Source: Eonycteris spelaea (taxonomy: Eukaryota; Chordata; Mammalia; Chiroptera; Pteropodidae). From it: a stretch of DNA of 64,000 nt. The stretch is taken from NCBI GenBank assembly GCA_003508835.1, contig PUFA01000144.1, forward strand, positions 1,364,001 through 1,428,000, written 5' to 3'. The notes under the pieces are model-generated. The model saw nothing but the letters and a program-made list of their open reading frames with translations, did no database searches and was not told the DNA's origin. The number at the start of each line of letters is the position of its first letter. Position 1 is the first letter of the stretch. The position numbers were made by a program, and so were the translations under genes. Shown piece after piece: positions 13,247 through 25,149 of the stretch.

Positions 13247-13703
13247 TGTATTAGTTTCCTAGGGCTCCTGTCACAAAATACCACAAACTGAATGGCTTGA
13301 ATGATACAAATATATTGTCTTACAGTTCTAGAAGCTAAAGTCTGAGATCAAGGTGTCAGTAGGGTTGGCTTCTGAAGGCTGCAAGAGAAAATCTGTTCTA
13401 TGCTCTCCTCTAGCTTCTGGTGGTTTGCTGATGATCTTTGGAGTTTTTTGGTTTGGTTTTTTGGTTTGCATCACTCAAATGCCTTCATCTTCACCTGTGG
13501 CATTCTTACAGTGTTCATGTCTGTCTCTGTGTCCGAATTTGCCCTTTTTATAAAGACACCAGTCAGATTAGATTCGGGCTCACCCTAATAACTTCATTTT
13601 AATCTGATTACCTCTTTGAAGACCCTATTTCTAAATAAGGTCACACTCCAAAGTACTAGGGCTTAGGGTTTCAACATTTTTTTAGGGGACACAAACCAAG
13701 CAC
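13247..13703 (+). mobile_element. Ancient LTR-like interspersed repeat inserted in an L1
   Basis: A recognisable mammalian repeat beginning TGTATTAGTTTCCTAGGGCT and containing CAGTTCTAGAAGCTAAAGTC, CTAGCTTCTGGTGGTTTGC, ATAAAGACACCAGTCAGATT and CTAAATAAGGTCACACTCC. It ends GGGGACACAAACCAAGCACA. The TG...CA termini suit a solitary LTR, probably ERVL-related. I am unsure of the family name. It holds no viral coding sequence. Confidence 0.65.
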
Positions 13704-13900
13704 AGTAACCTTTATTAAGAAAAGCAATAGTAATGAATATTAGAAACTGTATGGAATCAGCACTCCTGTATACAGCTGATGGAGCATAATTTGGTATAAT
13801 ATTTTGGAAAGTAACTTGGTTTATCTTTCGAAATAACGTATTCTAAATGTGCATATTCTTTTCTCCCATAATTCTACTTCTGTGACTATAGCAAAATCTA
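13704..13900 (+). mobile_element. Old L1 fragment, right part of the interrupted copy
   Basis: Resumes L1-type sequence (CTTTATTAAGAAAAGCAATAG, CTCCTGTATACAGCTGATGG, ATTTTGGAAAGTAACTTGG, CCATAATTCTACTTCTG). This follows the block at 12840-13246 in the L1 3' region and suggests that the LTR-like element inserted into it. Confidence 0.6.
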
Positions 13901-14183
13901 AAATAGGCAAAGTCAGCATGAAAAAGAATTTTTGAATGTAAGATGGCCAGAGAAATGGGGAAGTTGATGTGTCAGGTACTAGTACTGTTTTAGTATTAGC
14001 AGATATTATAGGTATTAGGGTCAAATGAATTTCAACCTCAAATCTCAAAGCTGTTCTTCAACAATGAGTCCTGAGAGACTTGATTTATGATGCTCTAAAT
14101 AGCTCATTTGGGAATAGAGAGGATAACTATTTCATTTTTCTCTGGCTCTTTCCACACATTTAACCTTCTACTTCTGGCTGCAG

Positions 14184-14369
14184 CTGCCAGATTTAGCAAA
14201 TAAAAACACAAGACGCCCAATTAAATTTGAATTTCAGATAAACAACAAACTTGTTTTTAGTGTAAGTACTTCCCATGCAATATTTAAGACCTACTTATAC
14301 TAACCAAATTATTCATCATTTAATTTACATTCAAATTTAACTGGACATACTATATTTTATCTGGTAACC
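14184..14369. mobile_element. Near-palindromic MITE-type DNA element
   Basis: The left half (CTGCCAGATTTAGCAAATAAA ... CCAATTAAATTTGAATTTCAG ... TTAGTGTAAGTACTTCCC) is the approximate reverse complement of the right half (ACTTATACTAACCAAATT ... CATTCAAATTTAACTGGAC ... ATTTTATCTGGTAAC). The whole unit can fold back on itself through arms of roughly 90 bp. I recognise this as a repeated mammalian element but cannot name it securely. Confidence 0.65.
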
Positions 14370-17300
14370 TGATGCCTGACCCCAGACTGTACAAAGCAGG
14401 CAAGGTTGGCCTTTGGGTGCTGTGATGCTATAGTGTGATTTCACTGTATATACCTCATTCAGGCATATTCTCAATTGTGCTTTTGTAAGAACTTTAAAAA
14501 AAAAAAAAGCAAAAACAGAAACAAAAACAAAGAAGAAAACATGTGACAGTTGCAGCAAAAGATGTAACAGGAGCTAGTTTCATGTAAATATTATGTTAAT
14601 TAAAACAGATGAGTCTGGAGCATAAACAAAATAACTGCAGGGGGCTGGTTTTTGTTCTGGCTGAGTTTCCTAATATAGTAACTCAGTTCCCATCCTGTTA
14701 GCACTCTCTCCTTATCAAACATTGAACTGGGGTATAAGGAAGTTTAAATTACCACTGATTGGAGATCCAGTTTCTAAACACTTGAAACAGATGGTTTATT
14801 GCCTGAAAAGTATGCTTCTTTCAGGGAATGTAGTGTTGAGCTTGGTTATTTTAGAAAAATATTTTGTTGCAGCTCATGTATTGATTGACATTAGGTTTGC
14901 CACACTGATGAACAGTTTTTCCTCATCTCCGTTTCTTCCATTGAGTTTGCCTACTGGACAAAGGTCTTATTTTTAATGCTGCCTGCTCACTTCTCAGGTA
15001 TTGCATTGGTCAAAAGCTGTTATTCCTCCAATACAACTTCTCACAGCTTCAGAAAAAGGGCAGTAATTATGCAGAAGACTTTTTAAAATGAATGTCAGGT
15101 GACAGTGTACAATTGATAGAGTTGGACACTACCAGCTTAGCAGCAGTGAACTGAACAAAAATAAGTAATAGTGTCCTTTTTACCATTTTGGGGGAATCTT
15201 GCTCCTTTTAGGATCGTATCATTGCATTTAGTTGGCCTGTCTCTTTTGTCTTTTTAAATCTATAACGGTTCCTCAGACTTTCTTTGCTTTTCATTGACGT
15301 TTTGAAAGAGTGCAGTCTGGTTATTTTGCAGAATGTTCTTCAAATGGGTTCATCTCATATTTCTTTATAATTTATCAGGTTATGTTATACATTTTAGGCA
15401 GAAATACTAATAAGAGGTTATAACTGAATTTTCTAACACCATTCCCATGCTGTGCAAAAAAATAGATGGCCCTGTGTCCATGAGTGAAAATTTTCTACTG
15501 AAACCTGATTTGACAATGATGCTTCATGCCTCCCACCGAAAAATCTCAATTTGAACTGAGTAGCCTAAAATTTTTATAAGATTCTCAGCGTTGCATTTGA
15601 GAGTAAAAATGAATTGGGATGTCTGTTTGTCTCTGGGCTCTCAGAACACGATGAGCACTTTGGATCCATGCTCATGGTCTGAGGAAGGTTAAGAGAGGGC
15701 AGGGACTGGTTCCTGTAAACTGACAGTTTGGGAGAGTGAGTAGGAGATAATCGCATAATCCATTTATAACCACCCAAGTTAACAAGCTCTCACCTTCTCC
15801 AAATAGGCCCCTTATTTACAAATAGTCACTTCTGCACAAAAGTGGGCTCTCATCCATGTGACTAGAGTCACATGCAGCCAGTCTCATGGCATTATTTTGC
15901 TGCAACACCACAAGAGGAACTCACATTAGGAGCGCTGTTAGAAATGGTGACATTTTACATGTATAATCTAAGTTTTGGAAATGATTTCTTTTCCCCCCAA
16001 ATAACGTGCAGCCTTGTCTGTCCGATGGAACTCCAGGCTGTATCAGTAGACAAGAAACTCCTAGAACAACAGTGGCTGGTTCCGTGACGCCAAGCTCAGG
16101 TCAGACTACATGTGGAACACGGGTCAGAGCACCACACTGTGAGACATATCCACACCTGGAATCATTCACAGAAGAGAATGAATAAGTTGCTAAAGACTCC
16201 AACATTAAGACTAAGAATGGCTTTCCAGGCCTTTTTAGTTCAGCCTTGGCCTAAGCCTCAACTTGGGTTCTTAGCTCCCTTGCATCCAGGACTAGAATGC
16301 TTGTCTCGCTTTTATCAGTTGTCCTGATATGAAGGACAAGGGCTGTGTTCCCTACTGACACAGTTGCCAGATATAGCCTGTCAGCCAGGACATTAGAAGA
16401 TTCTCCCCAAAAGAGGTGCAGGATGATTATCTGAGGGAAGGAATTTTAGTACACCTGGGACTATATCTATGCCCTCCAACTCCCACATTCTGCCGTAAGA
16501 ATGACTTCCTTCCAAACAGACAGCAGGATCTGTCTGTCCTCCAGTCCTGTTACCCACTCGGGGGACAGGTCTATTCTCAGTACAGATTTTCCATCTGGCT
16601 AAGGGAGCTCCCTATGTATGGCCATGTGTTCAGACACATACTATCACAGGAAATGGGGAATAGTGGATCCAGGACAGGAGATCTATTTGCAAACTGAGGC
16701 ACTGTCATGAAGATGGATTAGATGTGTAGGTGCAGCCTCAAGAGTTATGGACTAGGAAGTTATGAGGGACACCAGGAGAGATTTCAGTTCTGTATAAGGA
16801 AGAACTCTCTAAAACTTTCTGCTTACCTTTGTCTTTCCTGCAGTGATTTGCGTGTATAATGAGCTAAACTATTTGTTAAATTAAGTACAATTCCCTTCCC
16901 TTTACTAATATTTGCAAAAATAAATAATGAAAAGTGTTTTCCTGGGCTCCTGGAAACAGTGAGGCATGCCTGACAACTTGTAAAAGTCCCCTTTAAGCCT
17001 GAGGTTCTATGGAGTTTAAGAATCAAATTTCAGTGAAATTTACTTAGCCTGAATATTTTTTCTAAAGTAATTACTCTTTAATCTGCTTCTTTCTAAACTC
17101 AAAGAAGAAACATTTCTCAGTGATTGCCAAAGAAAAACCAATTTCACTTTCTATGTGTGTCACTGGCATTCATAGAATATACAGAAAGTTGTGTGAAATA
17201 GAGGACCCATATAACAGCAGGATCTCACTCTCTGGTAAGATCGCTTAGAAGCTAAAACCAATTTATTGTTTCTTCAGGTCATCTTCTACTAATATAATAG

Positions 17301-19702
17301 AATGTTTGATTTCATCTGGATATATGTGAAATGGAAATGGGAAAAAAAAAAAGCAGGGAAGGAGAGCAAAAAGGATTTCATCTCAAAGAAAAATAACTTG
17401 TAAATAATTATCATCAAAACAATTTTTCAATTTTATTTAACACGATAACACTGAATGTACACATTTGATTTATGAACAGTGTATTTATTCCCATCTTCCT
17501 TTTATACTAGTAATTCCTTCATAATTTTGAACATAAAGAAGGAACAGTTTTTACACACGAAAACAAAGGTGCCTCAGTTGATTGGTGTGACCATGCTATT
17601 AGCTGGTTTCTTATGTTTACAGAAGTTTGCTAGGTGGGCACAAGCATGTCCACATCCCCACTGCAATCAGCCCAGGCACTCACAGAGCAAGTGCTCATCA
17701 TATGTGACAGCATGCTGATCACAGCAAATGGTCATTCCCTGACGAGGTTGTAGACTTACAGATGTATTTCCCACCCAGAAACACTTTTTTATGTGGCTTT
17801 TGTACAGCATTATCTACTTCCTTTCTGTCTAATGTGTGAAAGCAAATGTGCTTGTTGAGAACAAGAAGTCACAGTTGTGTCCCTTTTTCACCAGATGGCA
17901 AAGGGCCAAATGCAACCCATGGGACCTCTGAAAAGATCCACAATCCTTACAAAGAGCAAAGCCCCTTCTGTGTTACAGACCAATTGTACATGGCTTTGCC
18001 ACAGCACTGCTCAGCTTTCTGGGCTGTCGAAGAGTCCAGTAAGAAGTAATATGTAAAATCCCTTTCTATGAAAATATCTTTTACTTAAAGAATATAGATT
18101 CTAAAGAACACCAAAACAATTACTACTAATAGTTCTGGGAAAAAATATTTACCATTAATTTTCCAGGTCAAACATTTTACATAGGGAAACAATTAGGCAC
18201 CTTCAAAGAACTTTTTTTGGGAATCACCAAGTGAACACTTTTTACATTTATAAAGTAATTGGTCAAATTACAAATGGATTTGTCCAACCAAGTCTCTGAA
18301 TTGGTGGGTCAGTGAAGGCAATGGATACAGTCAGAGGGAAGCACCTAGATTGGGAATGAAAAGCCCCAAATAAATACTGAGCAGTAATCACGGTCCCTCA
18401 CAGCCTGAGCAGTAATCACAGTCCCTCACGGCCTGACAACATTTTGCTTCTCATGGAAAAATGACGATGTCAAATCATGGAATGACATGACAATTTATTA
18501 TTGGTTTAATATTTTCTGGAACACCTACACTTCATTTAAAAGTATACCATTCAGTTAAAACTGTACCATTTATAAATTGGTAATTATGCCAAGGGTCTCA
18601 CAACATGCCTACAAGAATCAAATATACAATGTGATGACAAACTTATGGCAAGGTTCCCTAAAATAACAGGAAATTCTGATGCAAAAAGAGACTGAAAATG
18701 CAGGCCATGCATTATAAAGGAGCCATACTCTGAAGACGGTAATACTCAAAAGCACAGAAAACTATTTTATCCAAGAGAGAATCACAAACATAAAAATAAA
18801 ATATATGATATTCTACACTATATTACAAAAATAAATATATCCATCAATAAATAGCAGGACGCCTAGAAACTTGCACATGACCATTTTGGGTTTTGGCTGC
18901 CTAAGTCCTTCTATTATGATTCTTTTCGAGAGTCCTTAGGTTTATCAACTTCAGTGATGATAATTTGGCCACAAAGTGTTAAAAAAACAGGCGTGGGATG
19001 TAGTCAACGTCTGTGACTGGCAAAGATATTAGTGAGCTCTGATTTCCTAGGGAAGAAGAAAATCATAGATACACATGTTTCCGTCTGGACTGTGGTAAAG
19101 GAGAAGCATCTTTGATGTACGGCCCAGTCACAGGCAACCTAGATTTTCACATCTCTTTAGCAGAAGATTATAAGTGATTATAAGTGCTCATGACAAGGTT
19201 TCTTCAGGAACCTGGCAGAGCTGGCAGAGGGCATGAGGAAAGCAGGACCTGGCATATCTTAGTGTTCTAAAATCAGGGTGCTAATAGCGAGGTACCAGAG
19301 TAAGCAAGCATGGCTCCTGAGAGCTGACTGTTAGTGTTCAAGAATTTTGCAGGCCAGTTGACAACACATTAGTAGTTTGAAAGAGGCCATTGCGGGAGTA
19401 TTTACATGACTGAAGTTCACAAATCAGGGCTTATTCCGCAACCCCGCCCCCACCGCAGGATTGCTGGCTGTAAAGCATTTACCAGCACAGCACTGTCTTA
19501 TATATTTTAGACATAAAGAACATTTTGCTTGATTTTTATCTAATCAAAACTACCTTGTTCAGTAGAGATTTTATCGTATGTCTATTAGTGTCCTTTAGAA
19601 AGGACTAGAAGTACCGTAGAGTATGTGACTATACTGTGTATACCATAAATGTAAAGGGTGCACCACACCCCACTGAGGGCTCTAAATGCGGCTATCCAAA
19701 GC

Positions 19703-19704
<2 letters not shown>
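14370..19704. other. Intergenic, little recognised
   Basis: Mainly unique AT-rich sequence. Open frames up to 93 codons (for example 16416-16697) show no domain. Apart from the 28-bp duplication near 18.4 kb I see nothing of note. Confidence 0.5.
18377..18432 (+). repeat. 28-bp direct tandem duplication
   Basis: Two adjacent copies of a 28-bp unit beginning CTGAGCAGTAATCAC (18377-18404 and 18405-18432). They differ at two positions, G/A at the middle and A/G near the end. Confidence 0.9.
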
Positions 19705-19783
<79 letters not shown>

Positions 19784-19830
19784 ACACACACACACATGCA
19801 CACACACACACATACACACATACACACATA
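19705..19830. repeat. Compound (CT)n(CA)n microsatellite
   Basis: An uninterrupted CT run to about 19769, followed by CA repeats with a few CATA interruptions. It lies about 2 kb 3' of the BMP10 stop codon. Open frames in this region are microsatellite artefacts. Confidence 0.95.
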
Positions 19831-21568
19831 GCATTGTATATGAAAGCTATTCCATAAATGAATGATTCTGAATTGCATGGCCATCTCAAATTGTCACTCA
19901 CTGCATACTCACTGATGGCCAGAATACCACTTTCTGGGGCCACAAAAATTCTCAGCATGTGCCCTCTGTTCGGTCTCAGAATCTATATCCAGATGTACAG
20001 AGCTGAGGTCCAAATTGGGCAGAATGTCCTTCAAAATAGTTTCTCTTGCCTCTATTTTCTGGTGCAATATGAGTTTATAACCCCAAGAGTGGAAGAGATG
20101 CTGCTGATGGTTTCCCGGGGTAAAACAATAATGCCAGACTTCTTAAGGAAACATTCAACAAGGTGAGTGGGGGACAATGTACTTGAAATCACATTCCAGG
20201 TTCTAGCGTCAACCGTCTGTGTTGTCTGCCTGGAGGTTTCAGTCTGAGAACTGCACTGCTCGCGTTCTTCCCGCACAAAGCCCGTGATGCTGGAAGGGGG
20301 GGGGTAGCTAGACCACAGCCAGAATCCTAGTGTCCTTTCCAAAACCGGCAGATACTGGCAGACACATGGACATTTCTGTCAGAAACACCTCCTAGTCCCT
20401 TAGTCCTGGGCAGTTCCACAATGGGAAGACTGCAGAATGGGAAGAATGGGACGGCTAGAGGCCATCTACCATGGGACAAAGCTGATTTGAAAATTCAGGC
20501 TTAGCTTTCAAGTCATTTGTGTGCCTATTTATTAATTCATTTATTTAGACAGATCCAACTGGACTTTCCTTTTCTTTTTCTTATACTTAAATATTCTTCA
20601 CAAACAAAACATTTCATAAAAGATATTGTTAAAAGAAAATCAAATTAAATATCAGGGAGAAATCTAGAAATTAGAGTACTTCTTCCGTTCACCCAGAAAG
20701 AAATCTTTCAGGTATTCCCCTCCAGCTCACGGCAGGGGCAGTGAAGGCCAGTGAAGACGAGAGACACAGGAATGAGTGCAGAGCATGAGGTGCTGGGACA
20801 AAGAAGAAAGAGGGAAGCAAAATGGTGGAAAAAGCAAAAGCAGAGGTGCAGAGGCAAGGGAGAAATGTTAAGAATTGAAGAAAAATACTAAGTGAAGAAT
20901 CCAACAGGCAGATCCCTTTTGATTTTCCTCCTCTTGATCTGTGATAATTTTATTTTGTCCCAAAGATTTTATTCTCTAATTAGAACTTCTTATAATTTTA
21001 CAAACACATCCTAGGATAGCATCTAGATCCTTTCCCCCTCCTCCCCGATAACCCACCTGCCCCTCCTTTACCCTCTGCAGCAATAAAGGCCAACACACAT
21101 GGCCTTGCTTTCCTGTTATTTCCCCGAACAGATGTTACTCTGAAGTTCTCACTGTTTTCCTTTCTTGAGCAGGCCCTGCCCTCTAGAGCACACTGTTGCC
21201 CCATTGGTTCATTCTCTGCTTCTTAAAGCCATTTAATTTCCATATCAAATAACTCTTCTTCTCAAACATGCAGCAGCCTTTACCAGACCTTGCTGCTTCT
21301 AGCAATGGCAGAAACTAAATTGACAAAAGTTACACCTACATTCCCAACAGTGTTTAGGAAATGTCATACTTCCCCGGATGGTTAAATTCCTGGTGCAAAT
21401 TATCTTGACATGAATCCTACTCAGAGAAGAGGCGACTGAGAACATACCATTGGCTTTTAATATACACACATGCATGTGTATGAGTGTAATCTACCTCTAC
21501 GGAGCAAAAGAGTTTTATAAGTTTATCTATGTACACATATACATACACAAATATCGACCTTTCTACAC
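19831..21568. other. Region 3' of BMP10, little recognised
   Basis: Non-coding. It may contain a longer BMP10 3' UTR if the poly(A) signals near 20948-20973 are used. Frames here overlap on both strands and lack domain similarity. Confidence 0.5.
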
Positions 21569-21859
21569 TTTATTTCTGCTTAGGGATTGTTGTTTTCGAA
21601 TTGATGTGGATAACAAGCAGTATGGTTTTGCCACTTGCTGTTAGAGATAGCATTGCCAAGAAAGGACAAGTCCAAAGAAAAACAGATTGGAAGGGATGAG
21701 ACTGTATAGCAAAATAAGCACTTCCTACAACAGAATGACCTGTCCATTTCCCTAAGGCAGCAACTGCTATAATCTGTACACCTTATTAAATAATCTCATT
21801 AAATAAGAACACAAAATATACACATTTACAGTTATTAAATAAGCTACACGACTCTTCTT
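21569..21859 (-). other. BMP10: BMP10 3' UTR to candidate poly(A) signal
   Basis: Downstream of the TAG stop the minus strand is AT-rich. The first canonical AATAAA on that strand is the complement of TTTATT at 21569-21574, about 286 bp past the stop. Further AATAAA hexamers occur near 20948 and 20967, so the real 3' end could be up to about 0.9 kb away. The choice of site is inferred. Confidence 0.4.
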
Positions 21860-22799
21860 CTATCTACAGCCACACTCAGAGACGGCCATACCTTCATATT
21901 TAAACTTGTAGGTGACGACACCTTTGTCTAAATAGAGGATGGAGATGGGCTCTAGCTTCGTGGGGACACAGCAAGCTTTGGAAGCCTTCTGGGAATTCTT
22001 AAGGTGGACTAAAGCTTGGATAATTGCATGTTTTGTGGGTGTGAGATGCTCCGCCAGGGGGTAGTTGCAAACTCCACGGCATTCATAGGCTTCGTATCCA
22101 GGAGGCGCAATGATCCAAGAGTCCCAGCCAATCTCCTTGAAGTCGATGTAGAGAGGGGTCCTCTTGCAGTAGTTTCCTTTGGCATTCCTTCTGATGCGAG
22201 CAGTGGAGTCATAGATGATGTTTGACCTCATCTGTAGCAAAGCCTCTTCCCCAGGCCCACTGGAATAACCATCAGACCCAGGTTGTCCAGTTCCAGAAGC
22301 TGCTCGTGGGTGATCATTTCACTCAGTTCCTCTTTTTGTTCCTTCTCACTGCTTTGGTCATCAGAAAACACGACAAGCAAAGGGACATGCTTATTCCTGT
22401 CACTGGTATCTATTTCCAGTTGTCCCCTGCTGGTGTCCTCGGTTTCGTCATGTCTGCTCTCAATGTGGACTTCCAGCTGGTGGGTGGATGAGCCTGACTT
22501 TTGCCAACGTCTGATGGCATTCGTCACATCAAAAGTCTCCCACTCACTGTTGGTTCCGTAGATCTCCCCTGACATCAAGACCAACATGTTTTTTTCGCTC
22601 TCATTGTCCCCATTGCCCTCTAATAGTTCAAAAATGGTAATTTTTCGGTCCACTCCTTCATATATTATGCGGTCTCTTTGCACCAGCGTGTACAACCTGA
22701 GTTCAGCCAGGATGACCTCTTCATGGTGAGGGATGGACACATTGAAGAGGAGAGGGTATTTTCGGAGCCCATTAAAACTGGCTGGTTGGGAAAACAGAT
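21860..22799 (-). CDS. BMP10: BMP10 exon 2 coding part, with a 1-bp frameshift at codon 288
   Basis: Second coding exon of BMP10, holding the rest of the propeptide, the furin site and the mature cystine-knot ligand. The acceptor is a T-rich tract ending in AG at 22801-22800, so coding starts at 22799 and completes Asp112. The propeptide includes an N-glycosylation sequon at Asn131 (NVS) and the [21 protein letters not shown] segment typical of TGF-beta propeptides. The frame reads correctly to Leu287 (22275-22273). One base is then missing relative to the expected ...[17 protein letters not shown], so 14 out-of-frame codons follow and end at TGA 22230-22228. In the neighbouring frame the sequence resumes without a break through ARIRR, the mature domain and SECGCR, stopping at TAG 21862-21860. 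Exons 1 and 2 total 1,274 bases; with the missing base, 1,275, which is 424 codons plus stop and equals the human length. Confidence 0.95.
21863..22186 (-). other. BMP10: BMP10 mature ligand domain (108 residues)
   Basis: The furin-type site RIRR lies immediately before Asn317 of the expected protein, and the 108-residue ligand follows. All seven cysteines of the TGF-beta cystine knot are visible in order: GNYC, YEC, GVC, the adjacent pair in KACC, SEC and GC near the end. The family signature [17 protein letters not shown] and the C-terminal CGCR are intact. As far as I can recall the human sequence, this domain is identical to it, whereas the propeptide carries scattered substitutions. The domain sits in a different frame from the upstream propeptide because of the 1-bp lesion about 86 bp upstream. 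Confidence 0.95.
22272..22273 (-). other. BMP10: Single-base deletion (frameshift) in BMP10
   Basis: On the minus strand the sequence reads GGTCTGATGG where the conserved frame needs GGTCTGGATGG, so one G is absent from the GG pair. Upstream codons match BMP10 to Leu287, and downstream codons match again only in the shifted frame. Taken literally the product is a 301-residue propeptide fragment without the furin site or ligand. No homopolymer is present that would make the error obvious, but the intact codons beyond it argue against old decay. Confidence 0.85.
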
Positions 22800-23292
22800 C
22801 TAAAAAAAAAAAAAACCCCAAAAATCAGATTTGCAGTATGTCACAAGGAAAAAGATGTTTATTCATGTCATAAGAAGGCCTGTCCACAAAAAAAGCTTGA
22901 TACAGAGAGAATGAGGGATGGTAATGAAAACAAACACAGTGTTAGCATTCTTTGACAGAAAATATTGAAAGGTCAATGGTAGGATGCGAAATTGAGTTAA
23001 ACTGCCAAGACTAAAATGGAAAATGGCAGCCTAACGAATGGAAGAAAACTCACCCAGCCTTGCTTGTGTAGCTTATCAGCCACAGAACTGGGAGGGACCT
23101 TGGAGATTGTGTGAGCAAGCCCCCAATTTTCTAACTAGTGAAGAGCTAGAAAAAGAAATGTGTGGTGGGGGTTCTTTTCTTGAAGCTTTCAGGGATGAGA
23201 GCTTCATGGCTTGTCGTATTTGCATTTGTAATGAGTGGAGATCCCCACATAGCTGGCTGGGCACTGGTCTTCCTGAAAACATTCCTCTAGAC

Positions 23293-23506
23293 CAGGGGCT
23301 GGTAAACTATAGCTAGAGGCCACCCATTTTTGGAAATAAAGCATTATTGGAACATAGCCTCTCCCATTCATTACTGTATTGTCTGTGATGACCGTTGCAC
23401 TATGATGACAGAGTTAAATAGTTGTAACAGAAAAATACATGGCCTATAGAACCTAGACTATGTACTATCTCTCTGGCTATTTTCAGAAAAAGTTTGCTGA
23501 CTCTTG
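23293..23506. mobile_element. hAT-type nonautonomous DNA transposon in the BMP10 intron
   Basis: Starts CAGGGGCTGGTAAACT and ends AGTTTGCTGACTCTTG, imperfect terminal inverted repeats (10 of 16 positions match). The interior matches the common mammalian repeat with GGAAATAAAGCATTATTGGA and CAGAAAAAGTTTGCTGAC. It is flanked by 8-bp sequences CTCTAGAC (23285-23292) and CTCCAGAC (23507-23514), which differ by one base. Eight base pairs is the hAT target-duplication length. It has no coding capacity. Confidence 0.85.
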
Positions 23507-24949
23507 CTCCAGACACCAAAGCCTGACAAGGTCAAGAAAATAGCTATAAAACAAGGGGGTCTCAGCAGTTGATTTTGGGTGTGTGGTCCTTGACAAAGAT
23601 GAATGAGGGAAATGAACTTTGGGGATAGACTGGCCATCTTAGTTTTATACCATTAGCACCTGGCATGGAGTTTGGCACATACTAATTGCTAGAGAATATT
23701 TATGAAATAAAAATTTAAAGATCTTTTAGTCTAAGAAGCATACCTCCAAATATTAGCATGTTGAATTACTATCTGAGACTTTTATAGGACCCCAAAGTTC
23801 CTGCACTCTTGCCCAGGTGCCACATGCCTACAAGGAATTCCTGAGGGAATCTGCCATTAATCAAAGGATTCCATGACACCAAAGATGCCAAGGACCACCA
23901 ATTGAGGGTCCTCTTATCATCTTTCGCAGCATTTTCTCAACTGTTTACCCAATTCATTATTTCATTGGGGTCCCCATTAGATTATACTCTAATATATTTC
24001 TTTAACTTGATCTGATATACTAACTCTTTTAGATTTGTTCTAAGCAACAACATTTATAAAATGAGAGGATCAAAGTGATATTATGTGGATTTTATCTAAT
24101 TCATATTAATAACAATATATGATAATTTCACATGATTCACAGCTAGCTTCCTCTAAGTACAGCCTAAAATCATCTCATACATTGCCAGTCAGAAGTATTG
24201 GTCAACAGAGTAAGTTTAAACTTTCTAGAGTGGCTTTTCAGACCAGCTCTAATCAGGTCTTCACCTCTCAATCCAGCCATTACTCCCATTCACCATCTAC
24301 AGTGCATGGAATGTTTCAATTGCTCAATGGAATTTGTTGAAAGATTAAATAAATTGTAAGCTTTCCTGTTTAAAGCAGACTGATATCTTCACCATTTACC
24401 AAGACACACCTTTGCTTTACTGTTTATCGCATCTTTGGTTAGGTCCTTCTGATCCTTGGAAGCCTTATTCCTTCATCTCCACCTATCTAGCTGTGATCCC
24501 TCCCTGGGGGACCTTCCCTTCCTCACCTCCTTGAAAGTTCATTCCCCTCTGAGTCACTCGAGTGCTTACTCCCTATCTCTCCTTTGACCTTTGCCACTTA
24601 CATCTTTGTGTTTCAGTTGTCTTTTTGTGAATGGATCTTCCCAACTAGACGGTCATCATGCTGGCAGGTGCTGCAGCTTAAACTCCCTTCTATGCCTTCA
24701 AGCTACCACGATGTCGTAAACAGAGACCGCACTTTAAACACATTGAGTAGCTGATGATTCTGGACATCAGACCAAAGCGATTCATCGGTATGACATTTGT
24801 TCTTATTACATCAAGTAGCTTGGGAGTTGTCCTCCTTCAGAAGAATGGGGGAGAGCTGAGTCCCCTTGGACAAGGAACATGTGAAGACCAAAAATAAAGG
24901 GGTAGACTGGTAGCTCTTTACATGAGAAAAGTACAGAATAAAAGTTCAC

Positions 24950-25113
24950 TGCAGTAAGAAGAAGCAATTAAAAGTAGCACAATGAAACTTTTGGTGGGGA
25001 TGAGTATGTTCACTACTTTGATTCTAGGGATGGTTTCAATGGCTGTTTACATATGTCAAAACCTACCAAATTATACACGATGTTAATTATACTCAATAAA
25101 GCTGTTAAAAATA
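24950..25113 (+). mobile_element. L1 3' end in the BMP10 intron
   Basis: Contains GTTTACATATGTCAAAACC, CCAAATTATACACGATG and CTCAATAAAGCTGTTAAAAA, the standard end of mammalian L1 3' UTRs including the poly(A) signal. It is 5'-truncated. Confidence 0.75.
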
Positions 25114-25149
25114 AGTTCACTTTGCATGCATGCAAATATAGTTCCTAAT

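Noticed and set aside
18377..18432. CRISPR-like direct repeats
   Set aside because: Only two adjacent copies without spacers, in mammalian DNA.
19585..19958. Frames of 73-99 codons with CVCVC or RERERE runs
   Set aside because: Artefacts of the (CT)n(CA)n array.
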